From Algivirga pacifica (GTDB lineage: Bacteria > Bacteroidota > Bacteroidia > Cytophagales > Flammeovirgaceae), in the NCBI RefSeq assembly GCF_039543525.1, contig NZ_BAABJX010000001.1, forward strand, positions 1 through 64,000: a DNA stretch of 64,000 nt. Reading direction: 5' to 3'. Numbering within the stretch: the first letter of the stretch is position 1; each line of letters starts with the position of its first letter. Under the pieces are notes generated by a model. It saw only the letters and a program-made list of their open reading frames with translations. It did not search any database and had not been told where the DNA came from. Shown here in pieces: positions 35,799-44,614 of the stretch. The position numbers and the translations under genes are program-made.

Positions 35799-36363
35799 CT
35801 GTTATTGAAGTTTAAAAATTCTCTACTATTTAAATTAACCCAAAATACAGCCCTTTACACAGGCCTATGTATCATAATTGTGATTATTGTTGTAAATTAT
35901 GGCATCTTGCCAATATCTATAGTAAGGACGTTCCTGAACGATTTCCTTCTATAATACTTCGGTAGACACCTCTATGTCAGCTGTAACGGGGCAAGTCATA
36001 AAAAACATGTGCTGATACAGTGTGAAAGGCACCTTGACCAAGGTCAGGCAAAGCAACCATGTAAAATTCTGTTTTTTTTCGAATAATGAAAAAAAATACA
36101 GTAATATTAAAAAAGAAGCAGACGATTTACCCTGCTAAGCACGTTACACCTCCTTTGAGAAGGAGTCTATATTAATGGATTGATTATTAAGTAAACTTAT
36201 AGCTAAGTACTACTTCCAAATGGAGGAAGGAATAGGAACCTATGGATAGTAATCCTTTATCCTTCTTCCTTAAACCCCTTAAAAGTAACACTTAACTATA
36301 AGTTTGCTTGGCGTTCAGTCTACTAGAAAGTTATCAGTCTTATTTTCCAAGCAACAAACAACC
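35799..36363. other. 565-bp gap with possible structured RNA and a dispersed inverted repeat
   Basis: Bases about 35910-36085 are less AT-rich than their surroundings and contain nested short hairpins: GGACGTTC/GAACG, GACA/TGTC and ACCTTGACCAAGGT; eight T follow at 36073-36080. No ORF over about 45 codons is convincing. Bases 36194-36305 form an inverted repeat (AACTTATAGCTAAGT ... ACTTAACTATAAGTT) of the family also seen at 16332-16431, ending in the leader of the ATE-like gene. Confidence 0.55.
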
Positions 36364-37665
36364 ATGAGTATCCAGAGTATGATTTTCGAGTTTGATATGC
36401 CAGAAGTATGTAATGGGAAGGCCTTGGATGACTATTTGGAAAATGGCTGGTTCCGAGATGGAAGTCTCATGTCTAGATATGAGATGATTCACTTTCGGGA
36501 ACAAATCTACTCTGTCGTGCCTCTAAGGGCTCAATTGAATGGATTTTCATTTTCCAGAAGTCAACGTAAACTTCTTAGGCGAAATAGTTTCCTCACACAG
36601 GTAATCCAACCCATTACTTTTACAGAAGAAAAAGAGGAAATGTACCAAACGCACCGCATGCGTTTCAAGTCCAAGAACTCACCTAAAACCCTCAAAAGTT
36701 ATTTTATAGAGGAAAGTAGTAATATGACTCCCTTTGAAACTTGGGAGCTTTCATTATATGATGGAGATACACTAGCAGGGGTAAGTTTCTTTGATGTAGG
36801 TGAAAAAAGTATTTGTAGTATTCTTGCCATCTTTAACCCTGCTTACGAGCCACAAAGCATTGGTATTACGACGATGCTGAGAGAGGTTGAATATGCCCTT
36901 TCCTTAAACAAGGAATATTACTACCCTGGGTATGTGCTGGACCAACCTTCTGTTTTTGACTATAAAAAACGCCTAAGCAACCTGGAGTTTTTCAATTGGG
37001 AAGGAAATTGGGAGTCAATGAACTACTTTGATCCCACCAAAGCGGCAAACCATATCATCCGCAGTAAGCTTACAGCAGTTTTACAGTTACTTGACCGTTC
37101 TGTCTTAAGACAACTCCATCTGGTACATAATGAACAGTTTTTCTATCATGTATGGCACCAGACTTTTGATCTGGCTGATGTCATCCCAGCACCTATGTAC
37201 CTGGAGTGTATCACACCCTGGGCGCATAAATTGAATATTCAATATGACCTGAAGCAGAAAGAATATATTCTATCGCTACATCATTACTATGCCATTTTCG
37301 CTCAAAGTAGCGACCCTGAGGAGATTGCTGGGAAACTGATGGATATTTATCATGAGATGAATACCTCTGCCAGTTATCAGCAGAACCAATTGAGTAACTT
37401 AAAGCAACAAATAGAATATCGTCTATCAGAGGATAATCGTACACATCTTTACAGTAATGGAAATAAAACAGATGGTTTTATTGAACTGGCCGTAGAAGGA
37501 GAATACCTTACGCTATACATTTCATTCCTTACATCAGAAGACACCTATGAAGTAACAGCTAGTAATGGCGTGAGGGAAATACAGGCAGGTGTCTATTACT
37601 CCCTTCAGGAAGTGCTGGATGCCCTGAAGATTTGGGTCAATAAGAAAAGTTTAGGAAAGGTTTAG
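36364..37665 (+). CDS. Arginyl-tRNA-protein transferase-like (ATE family) protein
   Basis: 433 residues from ATG 36364; earlier in-frame codons would lie in the repeat-rich leader. The GNAT-like core contains NSFLTQVIQPITF, RMRFKSKNSPKTLKSYF, FETWELSLYDGDTLAGVSFF and YYYPGYVLDQPSVFDYKKRL, matching the C-terminal domain of ATE1/Bpt aminoacyl-tRNA-protein transferases. The N-terminal Cys cluster that binds Fe-S/zinc in eukaryotic ATE1 is absent. It likely adds an amino acid to protein N-termini (N-degron pathway); substrate inferred from family only. Confidence 0.75.
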   Translation: MSIQSMIFEFDMPEVCNGKALDDYLENGWFRDGSLMSRYEMIHFREQIYSVVPLRAQLNGFSFSRSQRKLLRRNSFLTQVIQPITFTEEKEEMYQTHRMRFKSKNSPKTLKSYFIEESSNMTPFETWELSLYDGDTLAGVSFFDVGEKSICSILAIFNPAYEPQSIGITTMLREVEYALSLNKEYYYPGYVLDQPSVFDYKKRLSNLEFFNWEGNWESMNYFDPTKAANHIIRSKLTAVLQLLDRSVLRQLHLVHNEQFFYHVWHQTFDLADVIPAPMYLECITPWAHKLNIQYDLKQKEYILSLHHYYAIFAQSSDPEEIAGKLMDIYHEMNTSASYQQNQLSNLKQQIEYRLSEDNRTHLYSNGNKTDGFIELAVEGEYLTLYISFLTSEDTYEVTASNGVREIQAGVYYSLQEVLDALKIWVNKKSLGKV

Positions 37666-37760
37666 CTTTTGGTTTTTATTCAAAAGTTCCCTTTAAGATT
37701 AAATATTTGTTAACAAACAGGTTATATCTCTTAAATACAGAGGTATAAGATATACACAAG

Positions 37761-37800
37761 CACATCATTCGTTACTTCAACGTTAATGATGTGTTTTTTT
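37761..37800 (+). terminator. Intrinsic terminator downstream of ATE-like gene
   Basis: Stem CACATCATT / AATGATGTG with a 15-nt loop, followed by seven T. It is about 95 nt after the stop codon. The rest of the 594-bp gap to 38259 is AT-rich and empty apart from the promoter at 38133-38163. Confidence 0.9.
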
Positions 37801-38132
37801 TATGGACTAAAAAGACACTTTTAATCAGGGTGTAATATGTTATCTGTTGATAAAGCCCTCTCTCACAGTATTTAAAAATTTCAACAAGTGTGGATTCACT
37901 AGTCAATAAAGCAGGGAATACTCACAAGTTCCAAACAAACTTTCACAACTGAGTAAAATACCATATAATATTTTAAAATATCCTACTATATTCTTCAGCT
38001 CATAACAGTATATACGCTATAAAATGTACAAACGACACTTTATATAACCCTATAAAATTCCGCCATATTTAAATAGTACAATAAAATCATCTAAAAACCC
38101 TTATTTTTCTTCATTTATCCCTATAAAATGGG

Positions 38133-38163
38133 TTTTGTAGTTTGATTTTTTATTCTACCTTTG
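38133..38163 (+). promoter_or_regulatory. Bacteroidota-type promoter of the glucosaminidase gene
   Basis: -33 TTTTG (38133-38137), 18-bp spacer, -7 TACCTTTG (38156-38163). It is about 96 bp before the ATG, giving a leader of about 90 nt. Confidence 0.7.
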
Positions 38164-38259
38164 AGTTCCAATTAAGATTAAATCATTAGAATTTAGCCGC
38201 TGAAAATCAGCACTAAAGCCAATTATTAGCTTTAGATCATTTACCAAAATGTTTCTTCG

Positions 38260-38892
38260 ATGAATAGACTGATCTGCGCACTAACTGTGTTGTGGGGTTT
38301 GTTGATCATCAATCAATCATTTGCCAACTCTGGTGACCCGTTGTTACCAGAATCCGAGAGACCATCTATCCGACTAAACACTACTCAGAAGGAGTACGTC
38401 ACAAAGCTTTTTTATGCTTTTGACCCCGTTTGTCAGAAATATGGTATCAACACAAAAGTAGCCATTACCCAAGCAATTGTAGAACAAGGGTGGACATTGA
38501 GAGAAGACTTCCGAATCTTTAATATCATGTCCCTTTCCAAGGAAAACAGTAAGCTGGTTTATGATAATGGTGAAAAGCGCTACCGTCGTTACAGGGTATA
38601 TGAAAACCTTCAAAACGCTATTGAGGATTATTGCAAAGTTCTTGCCAACTATCCAACATACCGCTCCCAAGGTTTATTTAATTCCATAGACCCTCGAAAA
38701 CAGATCAAGGCGATCGTCAAAGGAGGCTATGCCACCAACAAAAATTATGAACAATTGTCCTTGAAGGTACTGTATCTAGTGGCTCCTATTGTGGATGAGC
38801 TCAGAACACTACAAGCCCTTGGGAACCAAGATGGTTTTAAGCAAGAAGTAGTGTATGGATATTCCATCAAGCAACCGCTTAACGAGATGTAA
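38260..38892 (+). CDS. Secreted glucosaminidase-domain (FlgJ-like) protein
   Basis: 210 residues. Signal peptide (VLWGLLIINQSFA). The domain from about 45 to 180 matches the glucosaminidase/muramidase family: AITQAIVEQGWTLREDFRIF with the presumed catalytic Glu, NIMSLS, YRRYRVYENLQNAIEDYCK, and KGGYATNKNYEQ. It cleaves glycan strands of peptidoglycan in the periplasm. No binding module such as LysM is visible. It is monocistronic with a clear promoter and terminator. Confidence 0.88.
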   Translation: MNRLICALTVLWGLLIINQSFANSGDPLLPESERPSIRLNTTQKEYVTKLFYAFDPVCQKYGINTKVAITQAIVEQGWTLREDFRIFNIMSLSKENSKLVYDNGEKRYRRYRVYENLQNAIEDYCKVLANYPTYRSQGLFNSIDPRKQIKAIVKGGYATNKNYEQLSLKVLYLVAPIVDELRTLQALGNQDGFKQEVVYGYSIKQPLNEM

Positions 38893-38923
38893 AATGAATT
38901 AAAATAGTACGTATAAAAGAATT

Positions 38924-38958
38924 AGGTCTTCGGGAATTTTTCCTGAAGACCTTTTTTT
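38924..38958 (+). terminator. Intrinsic terminator of the glucosaminidase gene
   Basis: Stem AGGTCTTCGGGA / TCCTGAAGACCT with a short T-rich loop, then seven T; about 32 nt after the stop codon. Confidence 0.93.
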
Positions 38959-39054
38959 ATTCCCTGAGTCGAAAAGTTAAATAATTGTATATGTAAAAAC
39001 ATTAATGTATTATTTATGACAACCTAATAGTTTACCCTAACCCCTACTACCACC

Positions 39055-39405
39055 ATGTACCCATACCTCCTACCTTTGCTATTGGCTGGCTTATGGAGCC
39101 TTTCTCCTATTACAGAAAATACAACAGCCCAGGTTACCGTTGAGATTTTAAGCAAAACACAAAAACCACTCCCTGCAACACTAGACATCTTCAACGAAGA
39201 TGGTGAGCTTCTTAAAAGCTATCAAGGTGATGGCATTATCAAAACTTCCCTCCCCCAAAAAAGCTACCTATTCAGTCTTACACATTGTGATCAGCAATAT
39301 GATTTCAAAGGAAAGATTCACCGAAAGCAACAGCATATTGTTCTCGTTATAGAAGAAGGAGAGTGTGGGGTACAAACCATCCCTGAAGAACTCCCTGTCT
39401 TATAG
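39055..39405 (+). CDS. Small exported protein of unknown function
   Basis: 116 residues. A hydrophobic N-terminus (LLPLLLAGLWSLSP) suggests a signal peptide; the mature part looks like a small beta-sandwich (TVEILSKTQKPLPATLDIFN, DGELLKSYQGDG) similar in pattern to the carboxypeptidase-regulatory-like domains of Bacteroidota, with two Cys (THCDQQ, EGECGV). No family recognised. Codon use is like its neighbours. Its stop is followed within 5 nt by a cassette repeat (39409-39508). Confidence 0.65.
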   Translation: MYPYLLPLLLAGLWSLSPITENTTAQVTVEILSKTQKPLPATLDIFNEDGELLKSYQGDGIIKTSLPQKSYLFSLTHCDQQYDFKGKIHRKQQHIVLVIEEGECGVQTIPEELPVL

Positions 39406-39408
39406 ATG

Positions 39409-39508
39409 TTGAATCGTTGATTTGTTGAATTTCACCTTTGGTGAGTTGATTCGAGTTGAATTGTTGATTGAATTCAACTCTCTGAAGGAGAAATTCAACG
39501 AATCAACA
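39409..39508. repeat. Mini-hairpin cassette inverted repeat
   Basis: GTTGAATCGTTGATTTGTTG, CACCTTTGGTG and GTTGATTCGAGTTGAATTG on the left; ATTCAACTC, CTCTGAAGGAG and AAATTCAACGAATCAAC on the right. The arms are shorter than in other copies and the right arm has lost one cassette. Confidence 0.85.
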
Positions 39509-39614
39509 CCTTTTCTGTAGCTCTGCATTATTTATTAATTTTTAGGGGTAAGTTTTTTGTTTTTTTTGTAACCTTACTCCATCTATAAACCAACAAACAA
39601 AGGATCGTTTTTTT

Positions 39615-40841
39615 ATGAAGGAAGGATTAAACCCTCAAGGACTCTCGGAAAGAATCAATCGCTTGGAAGAGTCTGCGACTATTGTAATGGCTGTTAAGGC
39701 CCGTGAGCTTCAGGATGAAGGACACCACGTGATCAAGCTAAACCTGGGAGAGCCTGATTTCTCTACTCCAAAACATATACAAGATGCTGCTGTTGAAGCT
39801 ATACAATCAGGACAGTACTTTAAATACCCTCCCGTACCGGGCTATCCTGAGCTTCGTCAGGGAATTGCCGATAAATTAAAAAGGGATAACCACCTTTCTT
39901 ATGACCCAGCGCAAATTGTGGTCTCTACGGGTGCCAAGCAATCTATTGCCAATGCACTATTGAGCATTATCAATAAAGACGACGAGGTTATTATATTCAC
40001 TCCTTATTGGGTTACTTATATTGAGCAAGTAAAACTTGCTGAAGGCACTCCTGTCCTTGTTGAAGGTACATTGGATAATGACTTTAAGGTAACTGCAGAA
40101 CAATTAGCGAATGCGATTACGCCAAAAACCAAGGCTATACTCTACTCTTCCCCTTGTAATCCTACCGGAGCGGTATACAATGCGGCAGAACTTCAAGCAC
40201 TGGCTGAAGTGCTGAAAGAAAGAGAGGATATTTATGTGATCTCTGATGAAATTTACGAATTCATCAACTTCGAAGGAGCTCACCATAGCATGGCTGCCAT
40301 TGATTACATGAAAGAACGTACAATCATCATCAACGGCTTCTCTAAGGGTTATGCGATGACTGGATGGAGATTGGGGTATATGGCAGCGCCTATGCATATC
40401 GCGAAGGCTTGTAATAAAATGCAAGGGCAGTTTACCTCAGGAACTTGCTCTATCGCACAGCGTGCGGGTATTGCCGCGATCAATGGACCTATGGATAGTG
40501 CTCTCACTATGAAGGAAGCTTACCAAAGAAGAAGAGGGTTAGTAAAAGAAAGACTAGACCAAATCGAGGGAGTGAAAACCAACCTTCCGACGGGTGCCTT
40601 TTATATCTTCCCAGATATCAGTGCTTACTTTGGTACCTCTTATAAAGACTATACCATCAACAATTCCGATGATTTGGCAATGTACTTCCTGCAAGAAGTC
40701 CATGTCTCTACTGTAGCCGGAAGTGCCTTTGGTTCACCGAACTGTATTCGTATCTCCTTCGCTGCTTCTGATGAAGAGCTAAGAGAAGCTTGTGACCGAA
40801 TCGAAAAAGCCTTGTCTTTATTGGAAAAACGTAATCAGTAA
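39615..40841 (+). CDS. Class I/II aminotransferase, probable aspartate aminotransferase
   Basis: 408 residues, fold type I PLP enzyme of the AspC/AspB group Ib. Key segments: LNLGEPDFSTPKH, STGAKQSIANAL, SSPCNPTGAVY, VISDEIYEFINF and the Schiff-base Lys in NGFSKGYAMTGWRLGY, with the C-terminal substrate Arg in CIRISFAAS. It transfers amino groups between aspartate (or a related donor) and 2-oxoglutarate. It is followed by the heptose kinase gene, but a separate promoter lies between them. Confidence 0.9.
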   Translation: MKEGLNPQGLSERINRLEESATIVMAVKARELQDEGHHVIKLNLGEPDFSTPKHIQDAAVEAIQSGQYFKYPPVPGYPELRQGIADKLKRDNHLSYDPAQIVVSTGAKQSIANALLSIINKDDEVIIFTPYWVTYIEQVKLAEGTPVLVEGTLDNDFKVTAEQLANAITPKTKAILYSSPCNPTGAVYNAAELQALAEVLKEREDIYVISDEIYEFINFEGAHHSMAAIDYMKERTIIINGFSKGYAMTGWRLGYMAAPMHIAKACNKMQGQFTSGTCSIAQRAGIAAINGPMDSALTMKEAYQRRRGLVKERLDQIEGVKTNLPTGAFYIFPDISAYFGTSYKDYTINNSDDLAMYFLQEVHVSTVAGSAFGSPNCIRISFAASDEELREACDRIEKALSLLEKRNQ

Positions 40842-40852
40842 AAGGTCATAGG

Positions 40853-40880
40853 TTTGATATAATCTTTTCTTTTATCTTTG
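40853..40880 (+). promoter_or_regulatory. Promoter of the heptose kinase gene
   Basis: TTTG (40853-40856), 16-bp spacer, -7 TATCTTTG (40873-40880), so transcription should begin near 40887. The predicted leader of about 77 nt consists of a GGGCG/CGCCC hairpin, a REP hairpin and three CCTTTTA heptamers. Confidence 0.55.
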
Positions 40881-40911
40881 TGGGCGCAATAAATTTCGCC
40901 CTGATATTTAG

Positions 40912-40932
40912 GGGCGACCACAAGGGTCGCCC
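40912..40932. repeat. Single REP-like hairpin in the heptose kinase leader
   Basis: GGGCGACC - ACAAG - GGTCGCCC, immediately followed by CCTTTTA heptamers (to about 40961) that run up to the presumed TTG start codon. Confidence 0.9.
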
Positions 40933-40963
40933 TTACCTTTTACCTTTTACCTTTTACCTTATT

Positions 40964-41938
40964 TTGGAAAAATTATTCGACTCTTTTAATCAGCTAAAAG
41001 TACTTATTATCGGTGACGTAATGATTGACTCCTACGTTTGGGGAAAGGTCTCACGCATCTCACCAGAAGCGCCTGTTCCTGTCGTAGATGTACAGCAACG
41101 AGAAAGCAGACTTGGAGGAGCTGCAAACGTTGCCAGAAATATAGCTGCGTTAGGGGCTACCCCCATTCTTTGTAGTGTAATTGGTGATGATGAGGAAGCC
41201 CATACCCTTGAAGGCCTGTTACAAGAAATGGAAGTTCCTACACACGGGCTAATCAGGAGCAAAGACCGAAAGACAACTGTAAAGCATCGTATCCTGGCCG
41301 GTTCCCAGCAAATTGTACGCATTGACTCAGAAGATACTCACCCTATTTCAGAAAGTGAAAGCCATGCGTTAGTCCGTAGGGTACAGGAATTACTGCAAGA
41401 AGCCGATGTCGTGATCTTTGAAGATTATGACAAGGGGGTACTGACACAGGAAAATATACAAGCCATCCTCCAAGTAGCCAACCAACTTGGTATACCTTCT
41501 ACGGTAGACCCTAAGAAAAGGAACTTCATGCATTACGAAGGTGCTACCTTGTTTAAGCCTAATTTAAAAGAAATGAAAGAGGGCCTACAAGTAGACATGG
41601 AAGGAAGCGTATTAGAAATCGTTCACAAGGGTAGTCGATTACTGCAGCATCAAATGAAAGTTGACCACCTCCTCATCACCCTTTCCGAACATGGTGTATT
41701 CATTACCGACTTCAAAGAAGATTGGCACATCCCTGCTCATAAAAGAGAGATTGCCGATGTATCTGGCGCTGGTGACACTGTGATCAGTATCGCGTCCCTT
41801 TGTCTGGCTAAAGGCATTCCGCTGCCTCAAATTGCAGCCCTTTCTAACCTGGGCGGTGGACTGGTTTGTGAACACTTAGGAGTAGTGCCTATTGATAAAG
41901 CAAAACTGCTGGAGGAGGCTAAGAAGCTATATATTTAG
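40964..41938 (+). CDS. rfaE1: D-glycero-beta-D-manno-heptose-7-phosphate kinase (HldE kinase domain only)
   Basis: 324 residues, PfkB/ribokinase fold. GDVMIDSYVWGKVSRISPEA and PVPVVDV are characteristic of the RfaE/HldE kinase domain; RLGGAANVARNIAALGA binds substrate and GAGDT holds the catalytic base. It phosphorylates heptose-7-phosphate for ADP-heptose and LPS core synthesis. The nucleotidyltransferase domain of E. coli HldE is missing, so a separate RfaE2 must exist. The start is taken as TTG 40964: there is no suitable ATG, and an upstream ORF extension would read through the REP and heptamers. Confidence 0.85.
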   Translation: MEKLFDSFNQLKVLIIGDVMIDSYVWGKVSRISPEAPVPVVDVQQRESRLGGAANVARNIAALGATPILCSVIGDDEEAHTLEGLLQEMEVPTHGLIRSKDRKTTVKHRILAGSQQIVRIDSEDTHPISESESHALVRRVQELLQEADVVIFEDYDKGVLTQENIQAILQVANQLGIPSTVDPKKRNFMHYEGATLFKPNLKEMKEGLQVDMEGSVLEIVHKGSRLLQHQMKVDHLLITLSEHGVFITDFKEDWHIPAHKREIADVSGAGDTVISIASLCLAKGIPLPQIAALSNLGGGLVCEHLGVVPIDKAKLLEEAKKLYI

Positions 41939-42073
41939 TTGAATCGTTGAGGTAGCTTACGCTACTTGTTGAATCGTTGATTCGAGTTGAGTTGTTTGCT
42001 GATCTCAATAAACAATTCAACTCAAATCAAGACGCCATGTAATGGCGCAAAGCTTAATTCAACGGTTCAACTG
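41937..42073. repeat. Mini-hairpin cassette inverted repeat
   Basis: GTTGAATCGTTGAGGTAGC, TTACGCTA, GTTGAATCGTTGATTCGAG on the left; AACTCAAATCAAG, ACGCCATGTAATGGCGC and AATTCAACGGTTCAAC on the right. The last base of the kinase stop codon TAG is the first base of GTTGAATC. It fills the convergent gap with lepB together with the terminator at 42092. Confidence 0.85.
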
Positions 42074-42091
42074 ACTATTATGAACAAAAAA

Positions 42092-42120
42092 ACCTTCGAT
42101 TCATCATCGAAGGTTTTTTT
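42092..42120. terminator. Bidirectional terminator between heptose kinase and lepB
   Basis: Perfect stem ACCTTCGAT / ATCGAAGGT with loop TCATC, A-run before and T-run after; serves both convergent genes. Confidence 0.95.
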
Positions 42121-42148
42121 GTTCATAATATGTATTAGACGATCGGCC

Positions 42149-43291
42149 TTAGTCAACTAAATCAAATAAGCGGTCCCAACGGATACCATCAATATTTCCT
42201 TTAGACATCCAGATCATCATCGCTTTACCAATAATACGGTCCTCAGGGACAAAGCCCCAATAACGAGAATCTTCAGAGTTATGGCGATTATCTCCCATCA
42301 TAAAGTAATAGTTCTGCTTGAAGGTATACTCTGTGAGTTCCTCTCCTCCCTGGAATAATTTACCATTATTGAACATTACCCCACTATTTCCTTCATATTG
42401 CTCAATGATCGTTCTATACAATGGAATAGTCGCTTCTGTCAACTCAATCTTATCTCCTTTTTTAGGAATATACAGTGGACCAAAATTGTCAATACTCCAA
42501 TCATGGTATCCTGTAGAGTTTGCAAAAATACCACTCTTAGATAGTGGGTTAGATGCCAAATCTACTTTTTCAACCGCTGTAATAAAATCATATTTAGCCA
42601 ATTGAGCAGCCTGATCTTCTGTCACAGACACCTGGTAAATATATTTCCCGTCATTACTCACCCTTGGCGTCAGATATTGCTGGTAAGCATAGGTGTTATT
42701 AGGGGAAGTAAAATAAGTATACAGGTTATTGTCATCCATAAACATATTAGAGAAACGCTGCGTAGACTCAATCTGATACCTTACCTGAAGGTCCTCTGGT
42801 TGCTCTCCCGCTTCTCCATTAATATGTACCAATTGATCAATAATTTGCAAGGTATCTCCAGCTATTCCCACACAGCGCTTGATATAGTTTAGCTTAAGAT
42901 CTGCAGGGTGATCGCCATAGGTATTTGTAGGATCTGGCGTGTTGAATACTACTACATCTCCTCTTTTTACTTCTGAAATCCCTGGCAATCTATATTGCGG
43001 CAACTGAATCCAATCCAAGTAAGATGGAATATCCGTTCCCCAAATGGTCTGATGTGTCAATGGGACCTGTAAAGGTGTCTGAGGTGTTCTAGGTCCATAA
43101 TGCACCTTGCTCACAAACAAAAAGTCTCCCACCAACAAACTCTTCTCCATAGACGCTGACGGAATAGTGTAGGCCTCAAAAAATGCCCATCGAATCAAGG
43201 TGGCAGCAATGACAGCAAAAACAATCGCATCCCACCATTCTCTCAACACCCCTTTTTTCTTTTTCTCTCTCTTCTTACTAAAAAAACTCAT
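42149..43291 (-). CDS. lepB: Signal peptidase I
   Basis: 380 residues with one N-terminal TM (about 20-42; WWDAIVFAVIAATLIRWAFF). Catalytic Ser is in IPSASMEKSLLVGD and general-base Lys in YIKRCVGIAGD; box D/E appear as GDVVVFNTPD and MMGDNRHNSEDSRYWGFVP. It removes signal peptides in the inner membrane. A roughly 130-residue insertion between the Lys box and the C-terminal box is typical of Bacteroidota LepB. A -7-like box TAATTTTG on the minus strand (43420-43413) may be its promoter. Confidence 0.95.
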   Translation of the reverse strand: MSFFSKKREKKKKGVLREWWDAIVFAVIAATLIRWAFFEAYTIPSASMEKSLLVGDFLFVSKVHYGPRTPQTPLQVPLTHQTIWGTDIPSYLDWIQLPQYRLPGISEVKRGDVVVFNTPDPTNTYGDHPADLKLNYIKRCVGIAGDTLQIIDQLVHINGEAGEQPEDLQVRYQIESTQRFSNMFMDDNNLYTYFTSPNNTYAYQQYLTPRVSNDGKYIYQVSVTEDQAAQLAKYDFITAVEKVDLASNPLSKSGIFANSTGYHDWSIDNFGPLYIPKKGDKIELTEATIPLYRTIIEQYEGNSGVMFNNGKLFQGGEELTEYTFKQNYYFMMGDNRHNSEDSRYWGFVPEDRIIGKAMMIWMSKGNIDGIRWDRLFDLVD

Positions 43292-43836
43292 TTTATATTA
43301 TGCTATGTTATAATCTTAGCTTAAAACCATTTCGAATATATACGAAAAAAAGAGAAAGGACAGCTATTGTATGTCCCTTTTTAACTTTCTTAAACAGAAC
43401 GGAGGCAGGGAGCAAAATTAAATATCCTTCGTCGGGGCGACCACAAGGGGCGCCCATCCTTCATCAAAAAAAAGAGACATCTCACAAACATAAGACGCCT
43501 CTAACTAGCCAACATTCATTAGTGCATGTCACAAATATAAGCAATAGAATCTTATTGACAAATATTTAAACTATTAAAAGTTAATAATAATAACATATTT
43601 AATAAAATAAACATTAGACTTTATCACGGTTAGTTTCGTATAAGCAAAAGACTCTGAGCTCTTAACATAGGTCAGTGGTATGCTATAGCTTTTTTTAATT
43701 TTCAATGATTAATTATCAATTTTCAATAATTAATACACTCTAGAAGTAATTCAGTAGCCTTTTGGGTAATTCATTTTAATTAAAAATTGAAAATTGATCA
43801 TTGAAAATTAATTTGCCCACTGTTCACTGCCCATTG
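43292..43836. other. 545-bp gap between lepB and NYN gene, with two repeat types
   Basis: A REP-like hairpin GGGCGACC - ACAAG - GGGCGCCC lies at 43435-43455 just upstream of the presumed lepB -7 box. At about 43697-43830 a period-7 inverted repeat (CAATGAT TAATTAT CAATTTT words, complements, and CCCACTG TTCACTG CCCATTG units) runs to the stop of the NYN gene. No ORF is supported. Confidence 0.75.
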
Positions 43837-44613
43837 TTATTTCACTCTGACATAAATCTGCTTGCTTCCTCTGGCCCCTTTACCAGAATCTCTCCTTTCT
43901 ACTTCAAATACCTTCGTCATAGATTCCAGCATATCCGTCAGCTTATTGAACCCATAGTTTCTTGGGTCAAAGTCAGGACGTTTCTTAAGAATTAGCTCTC
44001 CTACTTGCCCTAAGAAAGCCCATCCTTCATCATCTCCCAAGTCATTAATCGTTGTTCGGAAAAGTTGAATCAGGCGATGATCTATCTTGTCCAAACCAGA
44101 GCGTCGGCGACGTGTAGTAGTTTTCTTGTTACTACTACTTGTTTTTGCAGGCTCTTGCTCCTCTTCCTCATGTGCATCTAGAATCTCTATATAGATAAAT
44201 TTATCACAAGCCACGATAAAGGGGCGAGGCGTTTTCTTCTCACCTAGCCCTAACACAAACATGCTCGACTCTCTTAATCGTGTCGCCAATCGGGTAAAAT
44301 CGCTATCACTGGACACTAAGCAAAAACCATCTACCTTACCACTGTGTAAAATATCCATTGCATCAATGATCATCGCAGAATCCGTGGCATTCTTGCCAGT
44401 GGTATAACTATATTGCTGTACAGGGGTAATGGCGTGCTCCAACAATACAGACTTCCATCCTGCTACGGTAGGCTTAGTCCAATCTCCGTATATTCTTTTA
44501 ATTGTGGGATTACCAAACTTGGCCATCTCATCCATCATTCCCTTTACGTTCTTATAGGGCACATTATCTGCATCTATTAATACGGCTAGGCTTAGTTCTT
44601 TCTTATTATTCAT
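43837..44613 (-). CDS. NYN-domain ribonuclease with C-terminal OST-HTH/LOTUS domain
   Basis: 258 residues from MNNKKELS. The NYN (LabA/DUF88) domain shows LAVLIDADNVPYKNVKG, the acidic NATDSAMIIDAMDIL and GFCLVSSDSDFTRLATRLRE, a PIN-like RNase active site. A Lys/Arg-rich linker leads to an OST-HTH domain (about 180-255; GWAFLGQVGELILKKRPDFD, YGFNKLTDMLES), which binds RNA. The combination suggests RNA turnover or surveillance. It is divergent from rqcH. Confidence 0.9.
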   Translation of the reverse strand: MNNKKELSLAVLIDADNVPYKNVKGMMDEMAKFGNPTIKRIYGDWTKPTVAGWKSVLLEHAITPVQQYSYTTGKNATDSAMIIDAMDILHSGKVDGFCLVSSDSDFTRLATRLRESSMFVLGLGEKKTPRPFIVACDKFIYIEILDAHEEEEQEPAKTSSSNKKTTTRRRRSGLDKIDHRLIQLFRTTINDLGDDEGWAFLGQVGELILKKRPDFDPRNYGFNKLTDMLESMTKVFEVERRDSGKGARGSKQIYVRVK

Positions 44614-44614
44614 A

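Noticed and set aside
35890..35915. Sigma54 promoter (TGGCA...TTGC)
   Set aside because: The GG-to-GC spacing is about 6 instead of 10 bases.
35950..36060. Glycine or c-di-GMP riboswitch, because of GGGGCAAG and CAGGCAAAG
   Set aside because: Spacing and the pairing partners expected for either aptamer are not present, and the downstream gene is not a typical target.
40880..40963. N-terminal extension of the heptose kinase
   Set aside because: It would translate a REP hairpin and CCTTTTA heptamers; the kinase family starts at about EKLFDSFNQLKVLIIGD, so TTG 40964 is preferred.
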